DNA of 64,000 bases from Sporobacter sp963663605 (GTDB taxonomy: Bacteria; Bacillota; Clostridia; Oscillospirales; Oscillospiraceae): assembly GCA_963663605.2 (NCBI GenBank), contig CAXXVF010000002.1:1860001-1924000 (forward strand), in the 5' to 3' direction. A program made the position numbers and the translations under genes. The first letter of the stretch is position 1; each line of letters starts with the position of its first letter. The notes below the pieces were generated by a model, which was not told the DNA's origin, made no database searches, and saw only the letters and a list, made by a program, of their open reading frames with translations. Shown here one piece after another: positions 1 to 7,757 of the stretch.

Positions 1-1
1 T

Positions 2-547
2 GCCGATGACGGGGATACGGTCTATCGCATCCGCACCGACGGCAGCGAACGCGAGCCGTTTTTCAAACAGGCTGGCACTCTTTTCATCGACGGCGACTGG
101 CTGTACTTCACCGCTCCCGATGAGGGGAGCGTCATGCGGATACGCCTGGACGGGACGGATGATCAGCTCCTGCTCGAAGGACAATGGTATACGCTCATCT
201 GCATCCATAACGGCTGGCTTTACTACAGAACGGACGTAAACGGCCTGATAATCATGCGCATGTCCCCGGACGGGAGTACCGAACCCGAAGAGGTATGGCG
301 GTATGACGCCAAAATCAACTTTTTCACGTTTACAAACGACAGGATGATCGTTTCGGTACGTTCATTGAGCAACGTTGAAAGTATATTGGTGCTCGACCTG
401 GATACAATGGAACAGCTGCTTAAGATCGATGCCGCAACGGATTGCATATGTACCGCCGGCGGGGACGATGTGTTTTTTGTCGACGCCTCAGATTTTTCAT
501 GGTATAAACTCATGTGGGACAGCGGCGCCGCTGAAAGAGCATATTGA
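2..547 (+). CDS. DUF5050-like repeat protein, 3' end only
   Basis: The gene runs in from the left edge; the reading frame is open from base 2, so the start is missing. The visible ~180 residues contain short repeats of the type 'hydrophobic strand, YF, then R(I/M)xxDG(S/T)' (for example YRIRTDGS, MRIRLDGT, MRMSPDGS). This is the pattern of DUF5050 / LRP1-like beta-propeller repeats often found in secreted or lipid-anchored clostridial proteins. No signal peptide can be judged because the N-terminus is absent. The function is unknown; a structural or ligand-binding propeller is an inference from the repeats. It ends 66 bp before mutY on the same strand, with no obvious terminator between them. 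Confidence 0.6.
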   Translation, partial: ADDGDTVYRIRTDGSEREPFFKQAGTLFIDGDWLYFTAPDEGSVMRIRLDGTDDQLLLEGQWYTLICIHNGWLYYRTDVNGLIIMRMSPDGSTEPEEVWRYDAKINFFTFTNDRMIVSVRSLSNVESILVLDLDTMEQLLKIDAATDCICTAGGDDVFFVDASDFSWYKLMWDSGAAERAY

Positions 548-613
548 TTTTTGATTATTACGTAATAACATGAAGGCTGCTATACCTCAACAAAGGATAA
601 CGAGCGACAAGCA

Positions 614-1681
614 ATGACAGATAACCGGAAAAAGACAAAACAGACAGCAGACACGCCCGCAGCGCTCCCGGCGGCTTTGCCGCGGCTTCTGCTTGAATGG
701 TATGATCATGCCGCCCGGGTGCTTCCTTGGCGGAAAGACCATGACCCATATCATATTTGGGTCTCTGAAATCATGCTTCAGCAGACGGGCGTGGAATTCG
801 TCATCAATTACTACGTCCGGTTTCTCGAAGCATTTCCAACAGTCAAAGCGCTGGCCTCAGCAGACGAACAGGAGGTATTGAAACTCTGGGAAGGGCTCGG
901 TTATTATACGCGTGCCAAAAATCTTAAAAAAGCTGCCGAAATCATTATCCGCGTCTACGGCGGATACTTCCCGGAGACATATAAAGATATCCTGAAGCTC
1001 CCCGGCATCGGCCCTTATACGGCCGGCGCAATTGCTTCTATCTGCTTTGAACAGCCCGTTCCGGCCGTTGACGGCAATGTGGAACGCGTTATTTCCAGAA
1101 TAGCCGGACTATATACAGCGGAAAAAAATATACTGAAAAAACAGGTCACGGTAATGCTGTCGGATATATATCCGGACAAAAGGCGCGGCGACTTAACACA
1201 GAGCCTGATGGAGCTCGGGGCGTTGGTCTGCGTTCCGAACGGCGCGGCGAAATGTGGTAACTGCCCCGTTTCAGAACACTGCATGGCTTTAAAGACGGAC
1301 GCCGTTTCCCTGTTGCCGGTCCGGCAAAATAAACCTGTTAAAAAACGTATTAAGATCACCGTGTTTTTGCTGGTATGCGGCGAAAACCTTGCTATACGGC
1401 ATAGAAATAAAGGCGGCCTTTTGTCCGGCCTGTGGGAATTGCCCAATGTCGAGGGGCATCTCACCGAAAACACCGCCCTTGAAACAGCCGCATACTGGGG
1501 AACGCGCCCGTCAGCCGTCGGCGGTTTCATCCGCCGAAAACATGTTTTTACGCATATCATATGGGATATACTCTGTTATACCGTTCAATGCGCCGAGCAG
1601 CCGCCGGGTTTCACCTGGACAGACAGGCGTTCTTTGGCTGATTTGTATCCCATCCCAACGGCTTTCAGAAAGCTTTTATAA
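614..1681 (+). CDS. mutY: A/G-specific adenine glycosylase MutY
   Basis: This base-excision repair enzyme removes adenine mispaired with 8-oxoguanine. The 355 residues have the normal architecture. An HhH-GPD domain (about 30-220) carries the catalytic Glu52 in SEIMLQQT and the helix-hairpin-helix LPGIGPYTAGA, followed by catalytic Asp153 in VDGNVERV. Next comes the [4Fe-4S] cysteine set near 205-225, spaced C-x7-C-x2-C-x5-C rather than the E. coli x6 spacing. The C-terminal MutT-like 8-oxoG recognition domain (about 245-350) includes HVFTHIIWD. The ribosome site (AAAGGA about 18 bases upstream) is weak, so the start is less certain than the identity. A strong bidirectional terminator follows. 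Confidence 0.96.
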   Translation: MTDNRKKTKQTADTPAALPAALPRLLLEWYDHAARVLPWRKDHDPYHIWVSEIMLQQTGVEFVINYYVRFLEAFPTVKALASADEQEVLKLWEGLGYYTRAKNLKKAAEIIIRVYGGYFPETYKDILKLPGIGPYTAGAIASICFEQPVPAVDGNVERVISRIAGLYTAEKNILKKQVTVMLSDIYPDKRRGDLTQSLMELGALVCVPNGAAKCGNCPVSEHCMALKTDAVSLLPVRQNKPVKKRIKITVFLLVCGENLAIRHRNKGGLLSGLWELPNVEGHLTENTALETAAYWGTRPSAVGGFIRRKHVFTHIIWDILCYTVQCAEQPPGFTWTDRRSLADLYPIPTAFRKLL

Positions 1682-1691
1682 CGACAAAATC

Positions 1692-1741
1692 AACGCCGCC
1701 CAACGCATTTCAATGCGTTTTGGGCGGCGTTTTCATTTTTT
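1692..1741. terminator. Bidirectional terminator between mutY and the Cof phosphatase
   Basis: AACGCCGCCCAACGCATT pairs with AATGCGTTTTGGGCGGCGTT around a two-base loop, with T-rich sequence on the plus side and A-rich sequence before the stem. It lies between the convergent genes and can serve both. Confidence 0.85.
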
Positions 1742-1745
1742 ATTA

Positions 1746-2570
1746 TCAAGTGCTTTCTTGAAATAGCTTCTCTAGATACTCTATAAAGTCGGCGACGGCT
1801 CCGTTTTCGCTCCTTCCGACAACGATATCGGCGGCCAGCTTAATGTCTTCCGGCGCGCCTTCCGGAACGGCGCCGACGGCCGCCGTCCCTATCAGTTCAA
1901 GATCATTGTAATAGTCGCCTATAGCCATTATCCGGTCATGGGCGATCCCCAGCATATCGGCTAAGACCTTAACTGTGGCGCCTTTTGAGATGCCTTCGGG
2001 CAGCAGCTCAAAATAAACCGGTGCAGAGGTGGCAAAAACCAATCCCTTATGCTCCAGCCACTCCATATGCGCGCGCGCCTGCAGTATCCGCTCGCTGTCG
2101 CCGCAGAACAACACTTTATTGCTGTCCGGCAGTATTTCGTCCGCGTCTTTGTCCGCGGCATCGATACCCTGAAAAGCAATATGCTCTTTTGTATATTTAT
2201 TTTTATTCATGCAGTAAACGCTGCCGCCGGAATATACTTCAATACCGATGTCGGGAAACAGCCTTTTGACCTCTTTGGTAATTACTGTATACGTATCCGG
2301 CAGGTTTTTGCTCCATAAAAGCGTTTTTGTGGAGAAATCATAAATGCCGCCGCCGTTATAGACGATAGACGGCGCATTTGTCACCACTGCCGACGCAAAC
2401 CGCTCAGTGCCCAGCACGGAACGTCCCGTCGCAAACGAAAAGCGCCCGCCTTTTTCGATAAACCGCTCAATTGCGCGGCTATTCCGTTGGGGTATGTTTC
2501 CTTCGTCCGTAACAAGCGTACCGTCAAGATCCGAAACTAAAAGCACACCGAAGAAAGGCAATCCATTCAT
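1746..2570 (-). CDS. Cof-type HAD-superfamily phosphatase
   Basis: A cytoplasmic Mg2+-dependent phosphatase of the Cof/YidA (HAD-IIB) type, probably acting on sugar phosphates or similar metabolites; the substrate cannot be told. Motif I is DLDGTLV (Asp14/Asp16), motif II is FATGRS, the conserved Lys lies in SKGATVKVL, and motif III/IV is GDYYNDLELIG near residue 218. The cap domain lies between motifs II and III. The ATG at 2570 was chosen because GGAG sits seven bases upstream and the protein then begins just before the first strand. The frame stays open 33 codons further upstream, but that stretch looks non-coding and overlaps the promoter region. Confidence 0.85.
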   Translation of the reverse strand: MNGLPFFGVLLVSDLDGTLVTDEGNIPQRNSRAIERFIEKGGRFSFATGRSVLGTERFASAVVTNAPSIVYNGGGIYDFSTKTLLWSKNLPDTYTVITKEVKRLFPDIGIEVYSGGSVYCMNKNKYTKEHIAFQGIDAADKDADEILPDSNKVLFCGDSERILQARAHMEWLEHKGLVFATSAPVYFELLPEGISKGATVKVLADMLGIAHDRIMAIGDYYNDLELIGTAAVGAVPEGAPEDIKLAADIVVGRSENGAVADFIEYLEKLFQEST

Positions 2571-2619
2571 AAATTGACTCCATTTCAATAGTTCCTGTAA
2601 CGTTGTGTTGATATTCGGT

Positions 2620-2625
2620 ATTATA
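2620..2625 (-). promoter_or_regulatory. -10 element for the Cof phosphatase gene
   Basis: A perfect TATAAT on the minus strand about 50 bases before the chosen ATG. No good -35 was found, so this is only a likely promoter core. Confidence 0.4.
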
Positions 2626-2658
2626 TCATAAGAAAATACATAAGAATAATTATTTACA

Positions 2659-2687
2659 TTGAGCTGCAAACTGCTAAAATCTATATT
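2659..2687 (+). promoter_or_regulatory. Promoter of the small zinc-ribbon gene
   Basis: TTGAGC, 17-base spacer, TATATT; the start codon follows at 2730. It is divergent from the phosphatase promoter. Confidence 0.5.
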
Positions 2688-2729
2688 GGGTACATTATGC
2701 TTATATGTAATTATATGGAGGTATTAGCA

Positions 2730-2915
2730 ATGACTTGTCAAACATATGATGAAGCAACAAATACTGCCACTTACCCCTCACGATCAGCAGATTCAATCAA
2801 ATGCCCTGTTTGTAACAAGCCACAGATGTCAAACAGAAACAGTTGTTTCAGCTGCGGCTGCAAATTCGTATACGAAGACGAGCAAGGCAGCGCAAAAACG
2901 GAGACGACGGTATGA
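2730..2915 (+). CDS. Small two-CxxC zinc-ribbon protein
   Basis: The product is 61 residues. It has two knuckles, CPVC and CFSC, about 12 residues apart with a further Cys after the second (CFSCGC), the arrangement of a minimal zinc ribbon. The remainder is polar and probably disordered. GGAGG lies eight bases before this ATG; an in-frame start 33 bases upstream has no ribosome site. The gene is monocistronic with its own promoter and terminator, which supports it being real. The function is unknown; nucleic-acid or protein binding is a guess from the fold. Confidence 0.6.
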   Translation: MTCQTYDEATNTATYPSRSADSIKCPVCNKPQMSNRNSCFSCGCKFVYEDEQGSAKTETTV

Positions 2916-2923
2916 ATCACCCC

Positions 2924-2956
2924 CCTGCGGCAGTTTTTCGCCGCAGGTTTTTTTTT
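2924..2956 (+). terminator. Terminator of the zinc-ribbon gene
   Basis: CCTGCGGC pairs with GCCGCAGG around an eight-base loop, followed by nine T residues. Confidence 0.88.
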
Positions 2957-3209
2957 GCCGCAATTACGAATCTTATAAGCCGTGATATTCCGAAGGAATT
3001 AAGAGTTTTCACCATTTCAACCTCTAATCTTTGACACTTCCTACATTGCGTTAAATCGCTGACATGTTATAGAATAATTTTAGTAACAGTTGAATGAGAC
3101 TAATAATGCTTCGTCCGAAACCTTCAAAATAGAAAAGAATCTGAGCGTTTAAATCTTAAACGGATTCTATGCGTTGCTTTCCCATGTTTTATATTAAGGA
3201 CTGATTAAT
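2957..3209. other. Intergenic region without a recognised gene
   Basis: AT-rich sequence between the zinc-ribbon terminator and the diguanylate cyclase. The one visible structure is a hairpin at 3136-3168 (CGTTTAA/TTAAACG around ATC, continued by AGAATC/GATTCT after a four-base bulge) with no T-run. AAGGA at 3196-3200 is probably the ribosome site of the next gene. Confidence 0.5.
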
Positions 3210-3260
3210 ATAGAGACGCTGCTATACATTGAGATCAACTGCTTTTCGCTGGGCATACTG

Positions 3261-4388
3261 GTGCTGATTTTTGCCAATATATATTACCGTGCCGACCGTT
3301 TGCCGCTTGACCTAAAGCTTTTTATCGGGCTTCTTTCGGCAGTGGCTCTGATTCTCGTTGCAGACGCACTCATGTGGGCTTTGGACGGCTTGGCGGGAAC
3401 ACTGCTTGGTATCGTCACCGTATTTTACTATATTCTCAGCTCGGCAATATGCCTTTTGTGGTATCTCTATGTTGAGTATTACATCCACCGGGATACGTCT
3501 CGCCTGAAAAAAAGACTGTTTCCGATGCTGATCCCGACAGTTATTATCCTTGTCTTTTCCCTTATGAGCCTTTTTGGAGACTTCCTTTTTTACATTGACG
3601 GCGATAATGTCTACCACCGCGGCAGATTGTTTTTTCTGATGGTAGCCAGCTCGCTTTTTTATATAATCTATACGATTATTATAACGATCCGATGCCGCAA
3701 GTTCATAAGAAAGCAGGATATAATCCCGTTAAACATTTTCATGATTCCGCCTGCTGTAGGGGCTGTTCTCCAGTCAATGTATTTCGGTCTTTCACTCATA
3801 TGGCCGCTCACGACGCTTTCAATGCTCAACATATTCATCCGGCTCCAGAACAAACAGCTTTTTACAGATCCCCTGACCGGGCTGTTTAACAGAAGACAGC
3901 TCGAAAGATATATGAGAAATACAGTACAAAGCAACAATTCCGGTATTTTAGGCGGCCTGATGATTGATTTGAATTCTTTCAAAAAAATAAATGACATTTA
4001 TGGCCACGACGCCGGCGATCAGGCGCTCATCGACACCTCCGAGATACTTAAGAAAACATTCAGAAAAAACGACTTCATAGCACGTTACGGCGGCGACGAA
4101 TTTATCGTTGTGATCGATATTGATCAAAAAAGCGACTTGAAAAAAGCTGTTGAACGCCTAAATGACAATGTCGCGCAGTTCAACAACAGAAAAACGGCGT
4201 TCTATACAATCAGCCTGAGTATTGGTTATGACTTCTATTTTGATAAATCAACGTATGACGTCCGGGGTTTTATCAAACACCTCGATAAGCTGATGTACGA
4301 AAACAAACATAATAACACAGCGCAAAACCGCATTGCGGACAAAACTATAGACGGATATCTTAATGGAAAGGAGCACGCGGACAATTAA
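3261..4388 (+). CDS. Membrane diguanylate cyclase (GGDEF)
   Basis: It makes the second messenger c-di-GMP from two GTP. The N-terminal ~190 residues form about six membrane segments; the C-terminal ~170 residues are a GGDEF domain with an intact YGGDEF motif at 277-281 and the typical DLNSFKKIND segment before it. No separate sensor domain is visible beyond the membrane part. The GTG at 3261 is the first standard start but has no ribosome site and cuts into the first membrane segment. The frame is open back to 3198, and AAGGA at 3196-3200 is nine bases before an in-frame ATA at 3210 that would give ETLLYIEINC as the N-terminus. The real start may therefore be 3210. The following flavoenzyme starts 14 bases after the stop. 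Confidence 0.85.
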   Translation: MLIFANIYYRADRLPLDLKLFIGLLSAVALILVADALMWALDGLAGTLLGIVTVFYYILSSAICLLWYLYVEYYIHRDTSRLKKRLFPMLIPTVIILVFSLMSLFGDFLFYIDGDNVYHRGRLFFLMVASSLFYIIYTIIITIRCRKFIRKQDIIPLNIFMIPPAVGAVLQSMYFGLSLIWPLTTLSMLNIFIRLQNKQLFTDPLTGLFNRRQLERYMRNTVQSNNSGILGGLMIDLNSFKKINDIYGHDAGDQALIDTSEILKKTFRKNDFIARYGGDEFIVVIDIDQKSDLKKAVERLNDNVAQFNNRKTAFYTISLSIGYDFYFDKSTYDVRGFIKHLDKLMYENKHNNTAQNRIADKTIDGYLNGKEHADN

Positions 4389-4402
4389 TCCGCGCAGCTG
4401 AA

Positions 4403-6373
4403 ATGATGAGTGATTTTAAATACCCGCATTTGTTCGAACCGATCAAACTGGCCGGCACCCTGTTTCGAAACCGCCTTTTTGCCTCCCCTACCGGTTTTCA
4501 GGACATAAAAAACGACGGCATACTGACGGAAGGAGCCGCTGCTTATTACGAGCGTAAAGCCCTCGGTGGCGTGGCTTCGGTCGCGTCCTGCGAAGGTATC
4601 GTTGACGGCGAACTGGGAAAAGGGGGCGACTACCATGTTTGTCTGGATAATCCTTTTACACTGCATTCGCTCGCGCGTGTCGCGCATGCCGTAAAGCGCC
4701 ACGGCGCCGTTGCCTCACAGGAGCTTCAGCACACCGGCATGTACGCCAACCGCAGCCTGTCTGTCTGGGGCGGGGCGTCAAAAGGTATTGCATATGGACC
4801 TGTTGAATTTGATCTGGACGGCAGGACCGTCCTTCCGATGACGGAGGAGATCATTGAACGCACAATCAACAAGTTCGCCGATGCCGCCGCATTTGCCAAA
4901 CAATGCGGCTTTGGCATGGTGACCATACACGCTGGACACGGCTGGCTTCTGCACCAGTTTTTATCCCCGGATCTCAATACGAGAAAAGATAAATGGGGCG
5001 GCGCACCTATCGAAAACCGCGCCCGTATCACCGTGGCTATATGCGACGCCATCCGCAAAAAAGTCGGGCCCAAATTCCCCATCGAGATCCGTATCAGCGG
5101 CAGCGAATGTTATGCCGGCGGCTACGGGATCGACGAAGGCGTGGCTTTCGCTAAAATGCTGGACGGACACGTCGACCTCATCCATGTCTCCGCAGGCAGC
5201 CATGAAGTGGAGGAAGTATTCGCCGTTACACATCCGAGCATGTTCCTGCCCGACGGCGTCAACGTCAAATACGCTGCGGAGATAAAAAAACGCGTCAAAA
5301 CACCGGTAGCAACAATCGGCGCGCTGGGCGATCCCGATTTGATGGAAGAGATCATAGCTTCCGGCCAGGCCGATGTCGTCGAAATGGCGCGCGCGCTCAT
5401 CTGCGACCCCGACCTTCCGCTCAAGATCCGTACTGGGCGCACGGACGAGATCCGGAAATGCATGCGCTGCCTGGCCTGCTTCTCGAGCGAATTGGAAAAC
5501 GGCCAGGACTATTGCGCTATAAATCCGGAAGCCGGACGCGACCTTGAAATGAAGTATGAAATCCCCAAAGCCGTAGCTTCCAAGAAAGTGCTGATCGCCG
5601 GCGGGGGAATCGCCGGTATGCAGGCGGCGCTGACCTGCCACGAACGCGGACACGAGGTCATCCTGTGTGAAAAGAGCGGCCGTCTCGGCGGGACGCTTCG
5701 ATGCGAGGAGAAGGTTCCGTTCAAACAAAAGCTGGACGATTACTTGAATGGTCAGGCAAAAGCCATTGAAAAAGCGGGTATTGATCTTCGGCTCAATACG
5801 GAAGTCACACCGGAATACGCCGAAAGCATTGGCGCGGACGTCATAATTTCAGCGCTCGGCGCCCGGCCCGTCAAGCCGCCCATCCCGGGCATCGACGGTA
5901 AGAATGTCCTCGCGGCGGAAGACGCCTATGTCCATCCCGAAAAGGCGGGTGAAAAGGTCGCCATCTTAGGCGGCGGGCTAGTCGGCATAGAACTCGGCCT
6001 TTACCTCGCTATGCTCGGCAGGAAAGTCACCGTCATAGAAATGCTGGACAAAATATCAGACGGCGGCAACTTCCTGCACGTTCTCGGGCTAAAAGTGGAA
6101 ATGAAAAAGCAGAAGCTGGATCTCAATTTGAACACGAAGGCCAAAGAAATTAACGACAAAGGCGTCCTGTGTGAAACTTCAGACGGTGAAAAACTCTTCG
6201 AGGCCGACACGGTCATCTATGCCGTCGGGCAGCGTCCGCAGCAGGACGAGGCGGCTTCTCTGCGATTCTTCGCGCCGGAATTCTATCAGATCGGCGACTG
6301 CGTCGCGCCGCTCAACATCATGAACGCAACGGGAACCGCTTTTACCATCGCCCGAGATATCGGCCGGTTTTAA
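4403..6373 (+). CDS. FeS/FMN/FAD enoate reductase, old-yellow-enzyme family
   Basis: A 656-residue NADH:flavin oxidoreductase of the 2,4-dienoyl-CoA reductase / BaiCD-BaiH group, which reduces activated C=C bonds. Residues ~5-345 form the FMN-binding TIM barrel, with active-site-region HAGHGWLLHQFLSP. A [4Fe-4S] site follows at ~353-370, spaced C-x2-C-x3-C-x11-C. From ~385 there is a Rossmann FAD domain (VLIAGGGIAGMQAA) with a nested NAD domain (VAILGGGLVGIELG). Length and order match the family. The start is an ATG-ATG pair with no clear ribosome site. A second member, split by a frameshift, lies at 16102-18059. The natural substrate is not evident. Confidence 0.9.
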   Translation: MMSDFKYPHLFEPIKLAGTLFRNRLFASPTGFQDIKNDGILTEGAAAYYERKALGGVASVASCEGIVDGELGKGGDYHVCLDNPFTLHSLARVAHAVKRHGAVASQELQHTGMYANRSLSVWGGASKGIAYGPVEFDLDGRTVLPMTEEIIERTINKFADAAAFAKQCGFGMVTIHAGHGWLLHQFLSPDLNTRKDKWGGAPIENRARITVAICDAIRKKVGPKFPIEIRISGSECYAGGYGIDEGVAFAKMLDGHVDLIHVSAGSHEVEEVFAVTHPSMFLPDGVNVKYAAEIKKRVKTPVATIGALGDPDLMEEIIASGQADVVEMARALICDPDLPLKIRTGRTDEIRKCMRCLACFSSELENGQDYCAINPEAGRDLEMKYEIPKAVASKKVLIAGGGIAGMQAALTCHERGHEVILCEKSGRLGGTLRCEEKVPFKQKLDDYLNGQAKAIEKAGIDLRLNTEVTPEYAESIGADVIISALGARPVKPPIPGIDGKNVLAAEDAYVHPEKAGEKVAILGGGLVGIELGLYLAMLGRKVTVIEMLDKISDGGNFLHVLGLKVEMKKQKLDLNLNTKAKEINDKGVLCETSDGEKLFEADTVIYAVGQRPQQDEAASLRFFAPEFYQIGDCVAPLNIMNATGTAFTIARDIGRF

Positions 6374-6400
6374 AATCGGAAACAAGCCGCTCACTTATAG

Positions 6401-6437
6401 AAAAAGCAGAAAGACAAAATGTCTTTCTGCTTTTTTT
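6401..6437. terminator. Bidirectional terminator between the enoate reductase and cdd
   Basis: AAAAAGCAGAAAGAC pairs perfectly over 15 bp with GTCTTTCTGCTTTTT around AAAAT, giving A- and T-runs on both flanks. Confidence 0.92.
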
Positions 6438-6447
6438 GATAGCGCAG

Positions 6448-6861
6448 CTATTTCAGATTCTCCGGTCCAAACCCAAGCGGCAGGATATCACCGAGCTTAT
6501 AAACCTTAATGTCCTCCGGGCCGCTTCCCACTATGACGTCAAAGGACCCCCCGGTGCAAAACTCCATCATCACCTGCCGGCACACACCGCATGGCGCAAC
6601 CCCGGTTCCGGGCATATCGCCTTCTTTTCCGCCGGCAATGGCGATGGCTTTGAAATCCTGTTTGCCGTCCGAAACCGCCTTGAAAAATGCCACCCGCTCG
6701 GCGCAGACCGTCGGGGTAAACGCCGCATTTTCGATATTACTCCCCGTATAAACGCTGCCGTCCGAGCACAGCAGCGCCGCACCCACCGTAAAATGCGAAT
6801 ACGGCGCGTAGGATTGTTTGCGCGCTTTGGCCGCTGTTTCAAAAAGCTTTACGTATTCCAC
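6448..6861 (-). CDS. cdd: Cytidine deaminase
   Basis: Converts cytidine and deoxycytidine to uridine forms in pyrimidine salvage. The 137 residues are the usual length of the small tetrameric class. Zinc and catalytic motifs are intact: CAERVAF (zinc Cys plus proton-shuttle Glu) and PCGVCRQ (two zinc Cys). It starts with GTG directly after the deoC stop codon, with GAGGAGG inside the end of deoC, so the two are co-translated. The deoC-cdd pairing fits nucleoside catabolism. Confidence 0.95.
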   Translation of the reverse strand: MEYVKLFETAAKARKQSYAPYSHFTVGAALLCSDGSVYTGSNIENAAFTPTVCAERVAFFKAVSDGKQDFKAIAIAGGKEGDMPGTGVAPCGVCRQVMMEFCTGGSFDVIVGSGPEDIKVYKLGDILPLGFGPENLK

Positions 6862-7521
6862 TCAGCGCGCCTCCTCTTCTTTAAGTATCCGGACAAGCCG
6901 GCTCGTCCCAAGCCGCGCGCATCCGAGCCGGATATATTCCGCCGCGTCCTCAAAAGTCGCGATACCACCGGAAGCTTTCACTTTGACGCCGGGCCCGATA
7001 TGCCGCGCTAAAAGTCCGACATCCTCTAAGGTCGCGCCGCCGCCTGCAAAACCGGTCGAGGTTTTGATGTAATCCGTACCGGCTTCCGTCACGATCCGGC
7101 ACATCGTTATCATTTCTTCGTCCGTCAACAGGCACGTCTCAATGATCACTTTCAGGATCCGGCCGCCGCACGCCTCTTTGACGGCGCGGATCTCACCTTC
7201 AACAGTATTCAAATCGCCCTCTTTCAAGGCGCCGATGTTGATGACCATGTCGATCTCGTCCGCACCGTTTTCGGCGGCATCCCGCGTTTCAACCACCTTG
7301 ACGTCCGTCGTGCTGTAGCCGTTCGGAAAGCCGATCACCGTGCAAACCTTCATCCGGTCGCCGACGAACGCTTTGGCACGTTTAACAAACGACGGCGGGA
7401 TACACACGCTGGCCGTTTTGTACCTCATGGCATCCTCGCAGAGCTGACGGATCTGCGCCCATGTACTGTCCGGTTTTAAGAGCGTATGGTCTACTTTTTT
7501 TATAATATTCTGTCTGTTCAT
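6862..7521 (-). CDS. deoC: Deoxyribose-phosphate aldolase
   Basis: Cleaves 2-deoxyribose 5-phosphate to glyceraldehyde 3-phosphate and acetaldehyde. The 219-residue TIM barrel has the Schiff-base Lys153 in YIKTSTGF, the EIDMVINIGALK strand and the second conserved Lys in VKASGGI. The ATG at 7521 was chosen because GGAG lies eight bases upstream and MNRQNIIKKVDHTLL is the typical N-terminus; the open frame upstream to 7596 is not needed. Forms a two-gene operon with cdd. Confidence 0.95.
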   Translation of the reverse strand: MNRQNIIKKVDHTLLKPDSTWAQIRQLCEDAMRYKTASVCIPPSFVKRAKAFVGDRMKVCTVIGFPNGYSTTDVKVVETRDAAENGADEIDMVINIGALKEGDLNTVEGEIRAVKEACGGRILKVIIETCLLTDEEMITMCRIVTEAGTDYIKTSTGFAGGGATLEDVGLLARHIGPGVKVKASGGIATFEDAAEYIRLGCARLGTSRLVRILKEEEAR

Positions 7522-7662
7522 GTCACGGTCTCCGATCATACGAAATTGGTCACGGCCACACTTATTATACCTTTTCGTATCACTTAAAACAATCAAATTA
7601 CCAGTCTTTTAAAGAGTGTCTCATTAACAGCGGGCGAAAAGCGGCGGTTTCGGACACAACGA

Positions 7663-7690
7663 TTGTGATTAAGAAAGAATATGGTATAAT
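7663..7690 (+). promoter_or_regulatory. Promoter of the unrecognised membrane protein gene
   Basis: TTGTGA, 16-base spacer, perfect TATAAT preceded by TGG (extended -10). The start codon at 7758 follows a GAAAGGA ribosome site. Confidence 0.6.
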
Positions 7691-7757
7691 ACCTGTAGTT
7701 AATCCCGTCCTCAAGAAGTTGCCGCGCCGGACGGCGCGTTATGAAAGGATCGATACC

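Noticed and set aside
3136..3168. Hairpin in the gap before the diguanylate cyclase gene, considered as a terminator or riboswitch.
   Set aside because: No T-run, a bulged stem and too little surrounding structure.
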